The notes beneath the pieces are model-generated. The model saw only the letters and a program-made list of their open reading frames with translations. It was not told the origin of the DNA and ran no database searches. Below are positions 1 to 11,898 of a stretch of 64,000 nucleotides of DNA, piece after piece (position 1 is the first letter of the stretch; every line of letters starts with the position of its first letter). Source of the DNA: Clitopilus passeckerianus (Eukaryota; Basidiomycota; Agaricomycetes; Agaricales; Entolomataceae). The stretch spans positions 186,001 to 250,000 of the forward strand of contig CALYLX010000066.1 of NCBI GenBank assembly GCA_944990035.1, written 5' to 3'. The position numbers were made by a program, and so were the translations under genes.

Positions 1-1467
1 TTAGGGCAGGTATAGGAAATTGTCCCATGTTGTTCATACCGGCATTTACCTGTGATTGGTTAGGATTGTTACTTGATTGACCTCGGGCTGGGGATTTTGG
101 CCGCAATGCTTCGATTTCTGCTGAGGTAGGCACCACCGTCTTGCCATTCGTGACCCTCTCTTGGACGCTTTCTTCCCAGGTTTCGCGATTCCACCGGGTA
201 GCCCTTTCCCCTTCATCGCCATCGACGTAGATACTGCCAGATGTATCATTGACCCTTTGCAGGATGTGCTCCTGATCTGGACTAATCACGGTGACCCAAC
301 CACGCCGAAGTGAGGATTGGCGGCCGAAGACTTCAAGGCGTCGGTATCCTAGGCAGAAGCTCTCGATCATGCTGTACATCTCAGGCGGTTTCCTTGTTGG
401 GTCGGATTCATCGCCTTCCCAGAAGATCACATCCGTATCTGACCGATTTAATGAGCGTTGATGAGTATGCTTTCAGATGATTACTCGCCGACATTGCAGT
501 GGACAAACCAGCTGTCAGTGGATCGACGGACTGTTCCCCTTATGCCCATTAGACAATGCTGTTTCGTACGCGTAAATAATGAAGTCGTGGGTGGATCTGA
601 CTGAAGAATTTTTAGAGCGTCTTTGAAACTACTGAAGAAGAGACACTCACACCGGGGCCTTGTTCGTAGTTTTGTTGGTTTGAATCCAGACAATGTCTTC
701 ACAACGTCTGTATCCCCATTTTGCTAACACCTCCCTTCCTCGCTCAAGACCGTCTCCACCACCACTTCCAACCCACAGGAATACAAAACTTGGGTCACCT
801 GCAAGGCTGGGTATTGGTAGCTCTTGGAGATGGTCCCATGTGAAGGTCGATGAGTATGGTGGGTCCAGAAGGACCACGTCGAATTTACAAGGTTGGAGTG
901 TATTCAAATCAGGAAAAGGCAGATATAGAGCAGGGAGGGAGTGCTGTGCTACTGTGGCGTGCTTGAGGGCCAATAAACGTTGTTGTTTGGGATATCTGCG
1001 GCGAAGTAGGTGAATACACATTTTGTTACGTGCTGGCCAATCACATACTCTTCGAACCGATTTTCCGGCTCGGCACCAAGCACCCAGTTCTGTGGCCATT
1101 CTCCAGTATCAACATAGTGTTGGGAATAGTCGTTTCTTATTGTTTCTTCCTCGGGCACATAGTTTACATATCGAAGAGCTCGGGCTCTTTTGGCCGGTGG
1201 TAAGTCCGGGAGCAACTCGCGTCTTTTCTGAACTGGAGACGAAGATGAACTTTCTGACTTGGTTGGGGATGGTGGAGGCGAAGAAATGAGAGGCAGGTCC
1301 AACAGTTCTTGGGGTGGCGTAGAAAGCTGATGTAGTTGACTCCGATGCCGCTCCTGAGATAACCTGACCTCCTGGATTAGTACCGAGTGAGATGCGAGGA
1401 GTTCATTCGCAGAACTGGCTATTTCAGTGAGAGTAGCCATGTTAGAGGTATTCAAGTTAAGCTTCAC
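1..1467 (-). CDS. METTL14: METTL14/Kar4-like MT-A70 RNA methyltransferase subunit (3' end cut by window edge)
   Basis: The protein belongs to the METTL14/Kar4 branch of the MT-A70 family, the nuclear partner of the METTL3/Ime4 mRNA N6-adenosine methylase. Reading from 1467 (or the more likely ATG at 1440), the N-terminus is Ser/Pro-rich with a basic KRAR stretch. Next come the family signature LRYVNYVPEEETIRNDYSQ, then WPQNWVLGAEPENRFEEY, then the methylase fold with LLDPPYSST, FLWVGSG, RRCEDIVWIQTNK, HCLMGIRGTVRRSTD, FCLGYRRLEVFGR and finally EIEALRPKSP. This order matches animal METTL14. The 'active-site' tetrad reads DPPY, where human METTL14 has EPPL. Introns lie near 1002-1050 and 629-650, and a GC-AG intron lies at 439-488. 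The stop codon lies beyond position 1, so the C-terminal tail (often RGG-rich in this family) is not seen. Confidence 0.92.
439..488 (-). other. GC-AG intron in the METTL14-like gene
   Basis: On the minus strand the intron begins gcgagtaatc and ends ggtcag, and is 50 nt long. Only this GC donor keeps the frame: codons GTC and GAT are rebuilt across the junction, giving HCNV-DTDVI, which matches the family pattern HANVDIDLI. The usual GT alternative three bases upstream shifts the frame. Confidence 0.8.
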
Positions 1468-1474
1468 TTCAGTT

Positions 1475-1849
1475 CTATCGCATAGCAGCGATGATGGATG
1501 CGGAAGACCCGCGTTGTTTGAAGCTGTTTAGCTCATTCTTGAACACAACACTGATGTACTTTCGTTTGTTTTGTGCTCTATCTTTGAACTTTGTCCTCTT
1601 CCATGGGCTTCTGACAACGCCCAAATAGCTGGAACCACAGTTTTGTGTATTTTTATCAGGTCTAAAACGATCGTCGCCGATAACCCTTTCGGCATCAGCG
1701 TGGGGCAAGGTCAATATCAGTTTGCTATCAGTAAGAAAAGCTCTTGGTACTCCAAGAATAGCAGACCTGGCAGAAACTTTCACTTTGCAAGGTGCACGAC
1801 AGACGACGAGTAGATGCGTAGCAAATGAGGCACAGATTAGCCCACGCAA
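1475..1849 (-). CDS. Small basic hypothetical protein
   Basis: This is an uninterrupted reading frame of 124 codons just upstream of the METTL14-like gene on the same strand. I do not recognise the family. The first 30 residues are hydrophobic with several Arg/Cys, and could be a mitochondrial targeting region or an artefact of an upstream ATG. The centre has an acidic, polar stretch (LPHADAERVIGDDRFRPDK). The C-terminal third is strongly basic (SPWKRTKFKDRAQNKRKY), which would suit an RNA- or ribosome-binding protein. Its stop codon is only 8 to 35 bases before the two candidate METTL14 starts, so the METTL14 promoter or leader must overlap it if both are real. An unspliced ORF of this length could be chance. 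I favour coding because of the charged, non-repetitive composition. Confidence 0.35.
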   Translation of the reverse strand: MRGLICASFATHLLVVCRAPCKVKVSARSAILGVPRAFLTDSKLILTLPHADAERVIGDDRFRPDKNTQNCGSSYLGVVRSPWKRTKFKDRAQNKRKYISVVFKNELNSFKQRGSSASIIAAMR

Positions 1850-2721
1850 GACATAACGGTGTTCGATGAATCCCCGAATGCGAGGGATAGTCGTCTATAA
1901 GCTATCTTGAACTGGGGCTATTTCTGGAGTCTTGTCGCCCAGGCAGATTTAGAAACTGGGCGCGCTGAATCCTTTGTCCAAAACCTGCCCCACATTATTT
2001 TTTCCACTGGATCCGCCTGCTGTGCAGAGGCCACAGAGCCTTCGGCCAAATTTATCTCGCCCTAAATATCTTCTTATTGGGGCCTACCGGTACCAGCAGG
2101 GTCTTCATCGCTCCACTTCACTTGACTCTATAAATGTACTAGCCATCTTGTTTCATTGCCAAATTTCTCTGGTAATAAAGGCCAGGCCCTACGACAACGG
2201 GACATCAAATCCCCTGCAGAATTGCCCGTGGCCTCTGTCGCCGACCAGTGTTCAGATTGTTTGTCCGCTATGGGGTGAGTAGCCTGGCAATATTCCTCTT
2301 CGATGGTACTGACGCTTACGTGCAAGCCACCATACAGAGTTTCCGCACTACAGGTGACGAGAGTTTTATATTCGATCGACCTTCATCTAATCGAGGATAC
2401 CATAGTAAAGACATTTACCCAGGCTCCCCTGACCTCCATTTTCACTGCAGAGTAACCGCTAAATTCTGGCCACAATGTAATAACTACTAACAGCTATGCA
2501 TAATAGGGTGACCCAGAAAGCGTCAACGCTACTGTAGGAGAGCTAATACGTTTTCTTGATATTTTTTCTGACACTGAATGCAGACATTTCCTGAGAAAGA
2601 TCGCAGCAATATTCGGGACAGGACATTAGCAGATCTCGACCTAGAGTTCAAAGGCGACCCCATCTTCGAAGAGATGAAACAGATCCTGTGAGCTCTGTTG
2701 CTTCCCTGTGCGTTGCGTTCA
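1850..2721. other. Intergenic region, 870 bp
   Basis: No ORF here looks like a protein and no RNA gene is apparent. Two short inverted copies of GAGGCCAC/GTGGCCTC lie near 2027 and 2227. The right part should contain the promoter of the TmpA-like gene. Confidence 0.5.
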
Positions 2722-4519
2722 ATGACGACCAACAGTTTTGAACTGGCCAACAGACATGCACCCATTCATCCACCGGGCGCCACTCCCTCTCTGCAAGCCG
2801 CGATAACGAGGGCCCCAAGAGATGCCGAGAATCCAACTTCGTCCGTGAGGTCCAACCACGAATGGACTCAATCTACTGTATCTATTGCCACGACTGCCTC
2901 AGGCGGCACGTTGGCCACAATAATGTCGGAGACTTCCACAGTTGTCGGCGTTCCAATGGACAAGACTATCAAACCCTCCAAGCTCGAATCTCAGTCCTCC
3001 ATCTGGTCCGATTATCATCAAGAAGAGCTACCACCTAAAGTACAGTCACGCTGGATGCGCAACTTCCGCCACCAGATTTACTACATCTACCGTAGGCTTT
3101 TCTCCCTCATTTTCATCGTCAATTTTGGAGTCTTCCTCTGGTATGCCGCCACCGATGCAAATGCTGAGGAAATAGGCGACGTAGTGGTGATCAATCTCAC
3201 CATAACGCTCTTGATGAGGCAAGAATACATCATCAACGCGTTTTACCGCATTTTCACGTCAGTCCCACCAACTTGGCCTTTGACGATAAGGAAGATATGC
3301 GCACAAGTGTACCACATTGGTGGGCTACACGCCGGCGCCGGGGTTTCTGGCGCCCTCTGGATGCTCTACTTTACCGTCAAGGCCACTAGAGAAGTCATAC
3401 AAGGAGAAGGGGCAAGCAATATTACCTATACCTTGAACATTGACACTCACACTATCACCAGGTGACTTCTGCAACGCTGACAATGGCCTACGCGGTTTTA
3501 CTGTCTTTGGTAGCAATTCTTATCTTCGTTTACCCACCAAACCGAAGGCGATATCACAATGTATTCGAGACAACCCATAGATTTCTGGGTTGGGGTGCTG
3601 CACTACTCGGCTGGGGTCTGGCTATCACATTAGAGAATGATTATCGGGAGGATAGACCTCTGAGGGATGTCCTATGCAAATCAAAATCCTTTTGGTTCAG
3701 TGTAGTGATGATCGGTACGCTTGCCAATCCCAGATCTCGTGTAATCTCACCCATATCTGTCACCAGGATCACTGCTAGTCCCGTGGATCCACCTGAGGAA
3801 GGTCCCTGTACGCTGCGAGAAGCTCTCAGAGCGTGCAGTACGCCTTCACTTCGGCTATAGTAAGTGTAAAGTAGTATATGCGACGCCGTTGACTCGTGAC
3901 TGTCAACAGGAACGCCTTGTCCTGGGTCATTTGTTCGCCTGTCCGACTCCCCTTTGCTGGAATGGCATAGCTTTGCTACTATTCCGGAACCTGGAAGAAC
4001 AGGATTCTCTGTCGTGATATACAAAGCCGGTGATTGGACGACGAAACATGTCGTTGACCCCCCAACGCAGTTTTGGACTCGCGGTATACCAACCTACGGC
4101 ATTATGCACATTGCGAAAATGTTCAATCGGCTGGTCCTAGTTGCAACAGGATCTGGTATCGGGCCATGTACCACGGCCATCCTCAATCGCAAGCAGCCCA
4201 CTCGACTCCTTTGGGCAGTCCCGAATGCCCGAAAGAATTTTGGAGATAATTTGGTTGATCAAATCCTTGAAGCAGTCCCGATGCCGTTATCTATAGTGCG
4301 AAGTTTGACTTTGTTCACTTGGTCTTGTACTGATGGACAGTTACTTTAGATACCAGTGAACATGGAAGACCAGATATGGTCAAATTGACTTGGCGTATCG
4401 TGAAGGAGTTCGAGGCGGAGGCAGTTATAATAATTTCCAATAAAGCGTTGACGGAGAAGGTGGTCTATGGCATGGTTAGTCGGGGCGTACCAGCCTTCGG
4501 AGCTATATGGGACTCTTAG
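2722..4519 (+). CDS. TmpA-like integral membrane FAD/NAD(P)-dependent oxidoreductase
   Basis: This resembles the fungal TmpA family and the membrane/reductase tail of NRPS-like proteins: a polytopic membrane half followed by a ferredoxin-reductase-type half. After a Ser/Thr-rich cytosolic N-terminus come about six hydrophobic segments. They include YYIYRRLFSLIFIVNFGVFL, one around QVYHIGGLHAGAGVSGALW, MAYAVLLSLVAILIFVY, then HNVFETTHRFLGWGAALLGW and a last one ending LVPWIHLRKVPVR. The soluble half has RLHFGY, GSFVRLSDSPLLEWHSFATI (FAD-binding style), LVLVATGSGIGPCTTAI (NAD(P)-binding glycine motif) and the C-terminus VVYGMVSRGVPAFGAIWDS typical of the family. Introns fall at 3412-3461 (GC-AG), about 3714-3769, 3860-3909 and about 4304-4341. 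A Met eight codons upstream (2698) is an alternative start. Aspergillus TmpA is linked to conidiation; a role here is unknown. Confidence 0.85.
3412..3461 (+). other. GC-AG intron in the TmpA-like gene
   Basis: The donor is GG|gcaagc and the acceptor caccag|GTGACT, 50 nt. Splicing joins VIQGEG to VTSATLTMAY in frame and links two transmembrane segments. No GT donor nearby restores the frame. If retained, the intron frame reaches a stop just after its end. Confidence 0.75.
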
Positions 4520-4763
4520 AATATATTGTTTACGTATACTTGTGTTCTATGCGTCGTTTTGTAATTCGAAAGGGAAATCTGGCTTTTGGTTGCCGGTGAG
4601 CGTCAGGACGCATTTATTTGTCTTTGTTAGTTTCCGGTCCCGTCGCCCAGAGCCAACCACTGACAAGCCTTGCAAAGGCCAAACCTCGTTGAAGAGGTGC
4701 TGACCTATCGACGCGTCAGCTCTCAAAATCCAGCCTTGTGGTGGTCAATATCTCTGGCTAACC

Positions 4764-7700
4764 ATGGAGTCAATATTCAGGCTACGAGAAATCCTCACGC
4801 TTGTCCTTTCGAACAATGCGACGATCCAGTATGATGAACAGGAGCTATTCGACGAGCTGATGGTCCAAAGGCCGCGTCTACTAGGCTTACTTGAAATTGG
4901 AGGAAGAAATCCACAGGAAAAGCGAGAGATAGAAGCAGGTGCGAGCAGTTTTGACGAAATATCATCCAAGTTCTAATGGTCTTGGTTCTAAAGGCCAGAC
5001 CACAATTAACGGTGCTCGAGTCGCTGTCAATGCAGAATTCGCAAGACAGGCTATCTTTCTATCGGAACAACTCGACTGCTCAGAACGATATGCAGCGGAA
5101 ATCCTGCAGAGAGTTACTGCTCAAAACCCAAACATCGACGCTGTACAGACCCTGGAATTGTCGGTAGCCGAGTTTCACGAGAGGCGACGCGCTCTGGTCG
5201 ACTGTGTGAGCGTGCTCGTTGAAGTTACCGAGACAACGGGACCCGCAAGCTCAGAAACGCAACAACGTCTAGCAGAATACGTCATTCAAGAAATAATAAA
5301 TGAAAGAGTCGGACCAAGTTCGCAACCTTGGCCTTTAAAAGTCTTCCGAACAATGGATAGTCTGGATGCTGCCATTGCCGCGGCAGATAATGCGAGGAGG
5401 AGTGCTGGGAGCAATACTGTGGCACCAGGTGGTCAAGGTTAGCCCACCTACTAGCCATTGTGAGCGTGTTCTAACGGTTTTCCAGGTGCCCCTGCCCTTG
5501 GATTCGAGGTTGTGAGCTCTCGCTACGAATCACTCAAATACGAAAGACGAAATCTCGCCATCTCACTGTGCCGAATAGCCCGAACAGGAAACCTCACCTC
5601 TGAGGAGATTAGGGCGGTTCTCGAGTGGCTCCCAAAGCATTCCAACCATCCCATGACATTCTATCTTCTGGCAGCCATACTAGCAGCCCTCGACTCAGCA
5701 GACCCTTCAAGCAATGAAGGAAAGAAGCGGCAAGCTTTGGCCACCGCCCCCGCTACGATTGCAGCAGTGAAGAGCGTCCACTTGCCATCGCTCTCTTGGC
5801 AAGACGGCGGCTTAAAGGCTACCATACAGCTGAAGTGGACACTCTGTGCCACTGAAGCCAGACACTTCAACCCGAACCTCGAAACCCGAGAGGGCTTCGG
5901 CACCGAGGAACTGGAGACGCAGATATGGAATTCCGTACAGGGTGATGCCTTTTCATACCTTGCACTCGCCGTCCTGCAGATACAAGGGAGGAACGAGGGC
6001 CTTCATGCGTCCTTAAATAACGCACTTTCTCTCTCGATGGAACAGCGAGAGCATAGGCACCCACCATCAGAAGACTTCAAACCGATCATACTGTCTACAT
6101 TCGAAACCCTTATTCGTTCCTTGATTACACACGCGTCATCTGAGCTTCGCAAGATTAAGCAAAGACAGGAAGACATAGTCCTTGCAAATGCAAGATCAGA
6201 TCGTGTGAGGGTATCTACATCCCGGTTTCCGTCCACCACCGCTCCATCCGAATCAGCACAGAGAACTACCCCACGGAGCGACATCCCAATGCTGTATACC
6301 CTCATCGGCCTACTCTACTCATCACTTCCGCCGGAGCGCGCACTTCAGTTCTGGGGAGCAGGACCTCAAGAAGATGCTGCCATCACATATGCTGAATACA
6401 TTGAGACCACGTCCGGCAGGCTTCCTACCTTCTTACAGTGGGCAGTTTGGTCGACGTCAGTTCACGATCTGACAATGCTTTCCTCACTCTATGACATGCT
6501 GTCTGGCCTTGCTAAAGGCCAGCAATGTAGTGAGCTGGCATACAATTTCATGGCCAGAGGCGGCGGTGAAGTGATACCCGGAAGTTCTGTGTCCGGCTCA
6601 ACTTCCGGCCCATCCGTTTCGTGGACAGCGGTCTTCGCTCTCCTGGAGGCATGGGCTGCAAGTTCCCAGAACCAGCGAAATCAACTACCCGCTAACCAGC
6701 CCTTCGGTCTTAGTTCAACTCTTGGGGTATCCACTCTAGGAATGCAGAATCAGCTGGTCATTGGCCCAAAAGAAGTTGTTTTAGCGCAGTCATTCCTTCG
6801 TCTTCTATCCGTCGTAGTGACACATTCGATAGCAGTGCGCGCGGCTGTATCAGGACATGCCCAATTCCGTGCAATCCCCACTCTCGTCTCCCTGATTCCA
6901 CTGGGAATTCCACTCGAACTCAAGGGGGCGATCTTCGATACCCTTTCCGCGTTCTGCACGCCGGGTGCAGGAGTTCCGGGCGTGGAGATTTGCAAGGCTG
7001 TTTGGACGTTGATGGAAAGATTTGAAGTCATCAATGTCCGTCCTTCCTCTGCAGGATTTGGGCCACAAGCGAAAGGAGTGGAAGCGGAGCTCGAGGAAGT
7101 GGAGGCCGTTCATAAAACATATCCCTCCACCATCCCATTCCTGACATTACTTAGCACTCTCATTCACACACCGAAGAGGATCCCTTTGCAAGATCGTCTA
7201 CTGGAAGTTCAGCCCACCAACACCATCCCAGAGACGCTCGGTCAACCTTATCGAATTCCGGGAATAGCACCTTTTACCTCATTCATCATTGACAATGTCT
7301 TTGTCAATATTGCCAAGCGAGAATACTCGAAGCCATCTGACAGATGGGAAATCAACGATTTATGCCTCAGCTTCGTAGAGCGTGCCCTCGCCAGCTTCGA
7401 TCTGGAGTCCCTCATTGCGACCCCTGATGGCCAATCTCCCAAGAACGAAATACTTCTTCCCCTCGTCATCCACCCAGGCCACGACGTCATGAAGCGAATG
7501 CTGACCGATTCCGATCTTCAAACCAACATTCTATCCTATCTCATTGATGGAGTCCAAGGCCTGGAGAAAGGTTTTGCATCGGAACAGCCCATCTTTGGAA
7601 GCATGATTACCCGCGTTTTAAGGATTGTGTCTCGTACGCTCGAGCTACAAGATCTTTTCCTCGACGTTTTCATCCCCTTGCTATCCGAAATCAACAACAC

Positions 7701-10700
7701 GGTTATCACTGGTCCTATTCACCCTCGTTCATACTTCACAAAATTTGACCAAGCATTGATGTACGCACCGCAGTATATCCCCTCCATTGCTGCATATGTC
7801 GCATTCTCCGGGCATCCAGAATTGGTGTATATGAGCATCAAATCGCTGGGCCAACTTTCCCTTTCGACGTCCTCCAACCTTACCACTCTCATCCCCAGGA
7901 GCAACGAGTCCGATCGTATAATGACGGGATTCATGCATATTCTTGCTACGGAATCCATGGACGACGTGTACGAGGCAGAAACTCGAGCGGAGCAAATTAC
8001 TGGTGCCGGGGCTCCCGACGTGGATAATGGGCTTGCATTGACCCAGGCCAACCGGTTAGCAGCTCTTGACTTGTTGATTCAAGAAACCAGCCACAATCGA
8101 GCCTACCCCAATATTGGCCACTTTTTACTTTTCGGGGGAGTTGCTACCACCCAGATGCAAGATCCGAATGCCTTGGGTGCCAAGAAGACAGTGATACATG
8201 TTCTCCTTGAGCTCGTCAATGATGGCGTCCCCCGCTTGAAAGGGAAAGCAAGGGGTGTCAGCTATGCGACCCCGTTGTTTACCAGCCTTCCTGGCCTTGC
8301 TGAAAGATGTTATCGTGTCATCTACCAACTCTGCACACACCCCCGAACCTCCGAATTCATGACACGCTACCTCCGAACACGGGAGGATTTCTTTGCCAGG
8401 CAGATTGCGAGCATTCCAACAGTTACCTCACAGGTTACTGGAAAGGATCCTTTCATCCAAGCACAATATGCAGACGGTTCCTGGGTCACTACCACAGTCA
8501 AGTCGTTAACATCCTTCCTCCGCCTACGGTCGTGCATCTTTGACCTTGTCGCCCTCGACCTGCACGCCCTGACCCATAAGGGACATCTGAAGGGCGTTTC
8601 GGAACTCCTCCACATCCTATTCGGGAATTCGATGGGTGATGAAGAAGACTCTTTCCACGAGATCGGCCAATCACATATGCGGATAATCGAGTTCCTGCAG
8701 TCTCTATCATTCTCGTGGTACGACAGCTTAACCGTGAATTCGATGGACCTCCAATTCTTGGGGCAGATGAACCTGCAGTCCTGCATTCGGAGAAACACGT
8801 CCGGATGCGAGATCGTCGATCGGAATGCCTTACTGGCCCTTCTAACATCGGCAAAGAGGGCATTGAATGCCCAGAATATCGTCGTCACGCCTGCACACGT
8901 TGAGCAGCTCCAGCGAGAAGCCTCATACATTCTAGAAAGCTGCGTTGTCGAGAACCATCGTCGCGAAGTTGCCCACGCACTTGCGCTGCTTACGAATCGT
9001 GGAGGCACATGCTGGATATCGTCCTTACCAAATGCTTCGACCGTCTACCTCACGACCAGCGAGAAAGCATGCTCTTTGATCTCCTCCATGTTCTCCCTGG
9101 TGCCATTCAGTCACCGGATATGGCCGACTCTACAGCAGTCATCCTTTCCGAAGTTATTCTCTCATCTGTCACCAAACTTCGCGAAGACAGGCGGCAGCAA
9201 ATCATTGCGCAATCGGCCAGTGGCAATACAGCCTCGGGTTCTCTCCCGGCGGAAAGGTTGTACGCAATCCTTCGGAGCATCTTAGAAGGCATTCTGGACA
9301 ACAATCGTGTCGAGCTCGTTCGAGGCAATCTATACGCCTCTCTCATCAATTATGCGCACCTCATATCGTCGCCGGAGACCAGAGTCGGTTCTGTTTCCGC
9401 AGTAGCCAATCTCTCGCTACCGTCCTTATCATACGACATACCCCAAGGGAATCAACTTCAAACCCTCAATCAATCACTTGCAGCGGGAAGCATGGGGGTT
9501 TTGAAAGGCGTAGCAGACCGACTTGTAGCGACCATCACTCGTGACGCCATAGATGGTACTGAAGTATGGAAGACCGTCGCCTTCATGCTGTTAGACGCCC
9601 TTGTGCAGCTGTCCGCCGGAAACAACAAGCATGATACTATGCTTACAGCCCTATCGCGACATGGTATTCTGCCTAACTTCGTGAGGAGTATCAAAGAATC
9701 GGACTAAGGCTACTCTCAGTTCTGAAACCCGATCCTGGTAAGCTTTGTTTGCTTTTGATCGTCCTGAAATTAACCTAATTTTGGTCCAGATGATCTGAAC
9801 GCTCTATACGTTTACGAAGCTAAAATGTCGCTCTTTGTGCGAATGACTGAAACACGGGCAGGAGCAGAGAGACTACTCGACTCCCAACTTGTTCCTATCC
9901 TTGGCCAGTGCGATTACTTAGATGCTCGGCCCGAAGCTGATCAGTCGTTTATTGGTGCGTTGGATGATGTTCAAACAAATATAGACGTCCTGATCCATCT
10001 CGTTTGAATGCGTAGATCGAGATTCGTTCTTGCCTTCAGCGATACAACGTTATCATCAACTGCTCACACCTGCTCTCCAGGTCGTGGATGGTCTGTTGGC
10101 ATCACTTGGCAATAAGCATAGCACTGCTGTCAACCAGGTAAGCCACACATCTATGTCTTGTTATTCTCCTCATCGCCTCCGCCAGACCCTCGATTTCCTC
10201 AACAGTCATGGGCCAACGCTCGTCATTCTGCTGAAAAATGACGCAGATGAAGTGCCTGTTCTTTTACTAGAGGAGATATATCTGATCGTCACGCTCTGCA
10301 CCAACGTCCTATCCTCTGTCCCCAAATCCGAGATTGTATGTTTATCCTCTTCTCAGAATGATTCCTTGACTTTTGACGTCTCCAATCGCAGTCCTCAACT
10401 AGCTCAGGATTCGGCGCCCTGCACTCTGCCCTTCTGAACTTGGCGACCCGCTGTCTCAGTACTGATCGATGTTTCCGATTTATTGTGCCACAGTCTGACA
10501 CTGAGGTCGCACAAAGCAAAATACGTGCATTTGGTGTGTATCGTTTGACATCATTCGACGAAACTCGGCCCTTAACCTTTCTTTCCTTCTGGCAGGGTAC
10601 GGGACCGAGAGCGTGTTTGATACTGTGTTCCAACGCAAGGAACGACAGTTGCGCAAAAGCATCATCGCATATGCAGGCGCTGCTAGCCAGTTCACTGGTA

Positions 10701-11675
10701 TGTATGGAAGTGTTTTCGCAGTATTTCGTGACTGAATATTGGGCATGCTCAGAGTCAGAAATTACCCTTGTTCTCTCTCCTATAACCAATCCTCAGAGAA
10801 GGGATGAACAGCCCACGTCGGGCTTCCTATGTGAGTAGAAAAGTTCCGGACGACCTGAACGAATCCTTATAAGTCTTAGCCACAATACCTACCCTTGGAG
10901 ATGCCACGGAAGCATTGGCAACGATCAACGAAGAACTTGCCCAAAGCCTACAACAAATTGCCTACATTACTACTGAGCTCGGTGCTCGGGATCAAATTGC
11001 GGTAGAGAACATACATGAAGCCATCACGGACGTTGTCGACGCGTCTCTGCTTCAGGACCTTGACGTTAGCCAGAAGCGAGAGCTCATCTGTGAGGAGTTG
11101 AGACAGGTGAGGAGGCGAGTCATGGAAGAGGCTCGCATTTTGCTTGGTTTGTCTTTGTTGTCTTTTTTCTAGTTCTCACTACTTACGCGTTCTCAACAGA
11201 CACAGCGGAGATGTTACTCCTCTTGATTTGGCGGCATATTCAGCATTACACTTCACCCTCCTATATGATGCCCTCCGCTCCCACCACGAGCTTGTTATCA
11301 TCGTCCTTCCTCGGGCGAAGTCAAACCACCGCAAAGCAGGGTAATATCGGTATCAATGCTGCAATGCGCTTCCTAGCGACTCCAGATCCAGAGACTTTCA
11401 AGAGCGAACTGGGACGGAAGCTAGGCCCAGTTATTGGCCGACTTGAAGAGATGGATCTCACCATCCTGGACACCGTACGTCATCTTGATTATTCATCTCT
11501 GTTTAGTTCTGACTGAACTTTTTGGGTCTGTTAGGAACTTGCAGAGGAAGGGGCATATCGACACACTACACAGAGTCAACAGAGTCGAGAATATTTCGAG
11601 ATTATGGCCAGAAGATTGCGGGATAGCGTGGGCTTACTGACTGAACGTGAATTCGAGTCTGGAATGGACTCATAG
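4764..11675 (+). CDS. NUP192: Nucleoporin Nup192/NUP205 (inner ring of the nuclear pore)
   Basis: This is a giant alpha-solenoid scaffold of the nuclear pore inner ring, about 2,100 residues, close to the usual size. It opens MESIFRLREILTLVLSNN and has the family block SSRYESLKYERRNLAISLCR near residue 210, followed by one 4.2-kb exon. The conserved late block LNALYVYEAKMSLFVRMTET lies near 9790-9850. It ends LRDSVGLLTEREFESGMDS. I can place about eleven introns, for example 4939-4995, 5442-5484, 9737-9790, 9956-10016, 10138-10186 and 11476-11535. Two frame breaks lie inside the protein, near 9008 and at 9704-9705. Each looks like one missing base, and the second would be cured by restoring a C in GAC-CTA. 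Because the gene is expected to be essential, I read these as sequence errors, not as decay. Confidence 0.9.
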
Positions 11676-11898
11676 GCATAATTCGCTATACAGAAATGCA
11701 GTCTATCTTTTCTAGTAACGATAGTTGTAATGAATTTGTTCCGATGCTTTCAACAATGCAACACTTTTTGTCGAATTCAGATTAGGGAAAGATGCAATGT
11801 CGAAGAGCCCTCAGTAATGTAGACGTCAACAAACCCGCAGGAAACAACTATAAATTACATGTGGACAAGGTAGATATTCCTCGTGAAATAACGAACGA
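11676..11898. terminator. Convergent 3' region between NUP192 and SFT2
   Basis: About 220 bp separate the two stop codons. The strands converge, so both 3' UTRs and polyadenylation signals must lie here. I see no clear AATAAA on either strand. Confidence 0.35.

Noticed and set aside
1474..1500. The small basic ORF as a first exon of the METTL14-like gene
   Set aside because: It ends in a stop codon in a different frame and the METTL14-like protein has its own plausible start.
8367..9008. 213-codon ORF on the minus strand
   Set aside because: It lies opposite the long NUP192 exon, is rich in Arg/Cys/Ser and has no family features.
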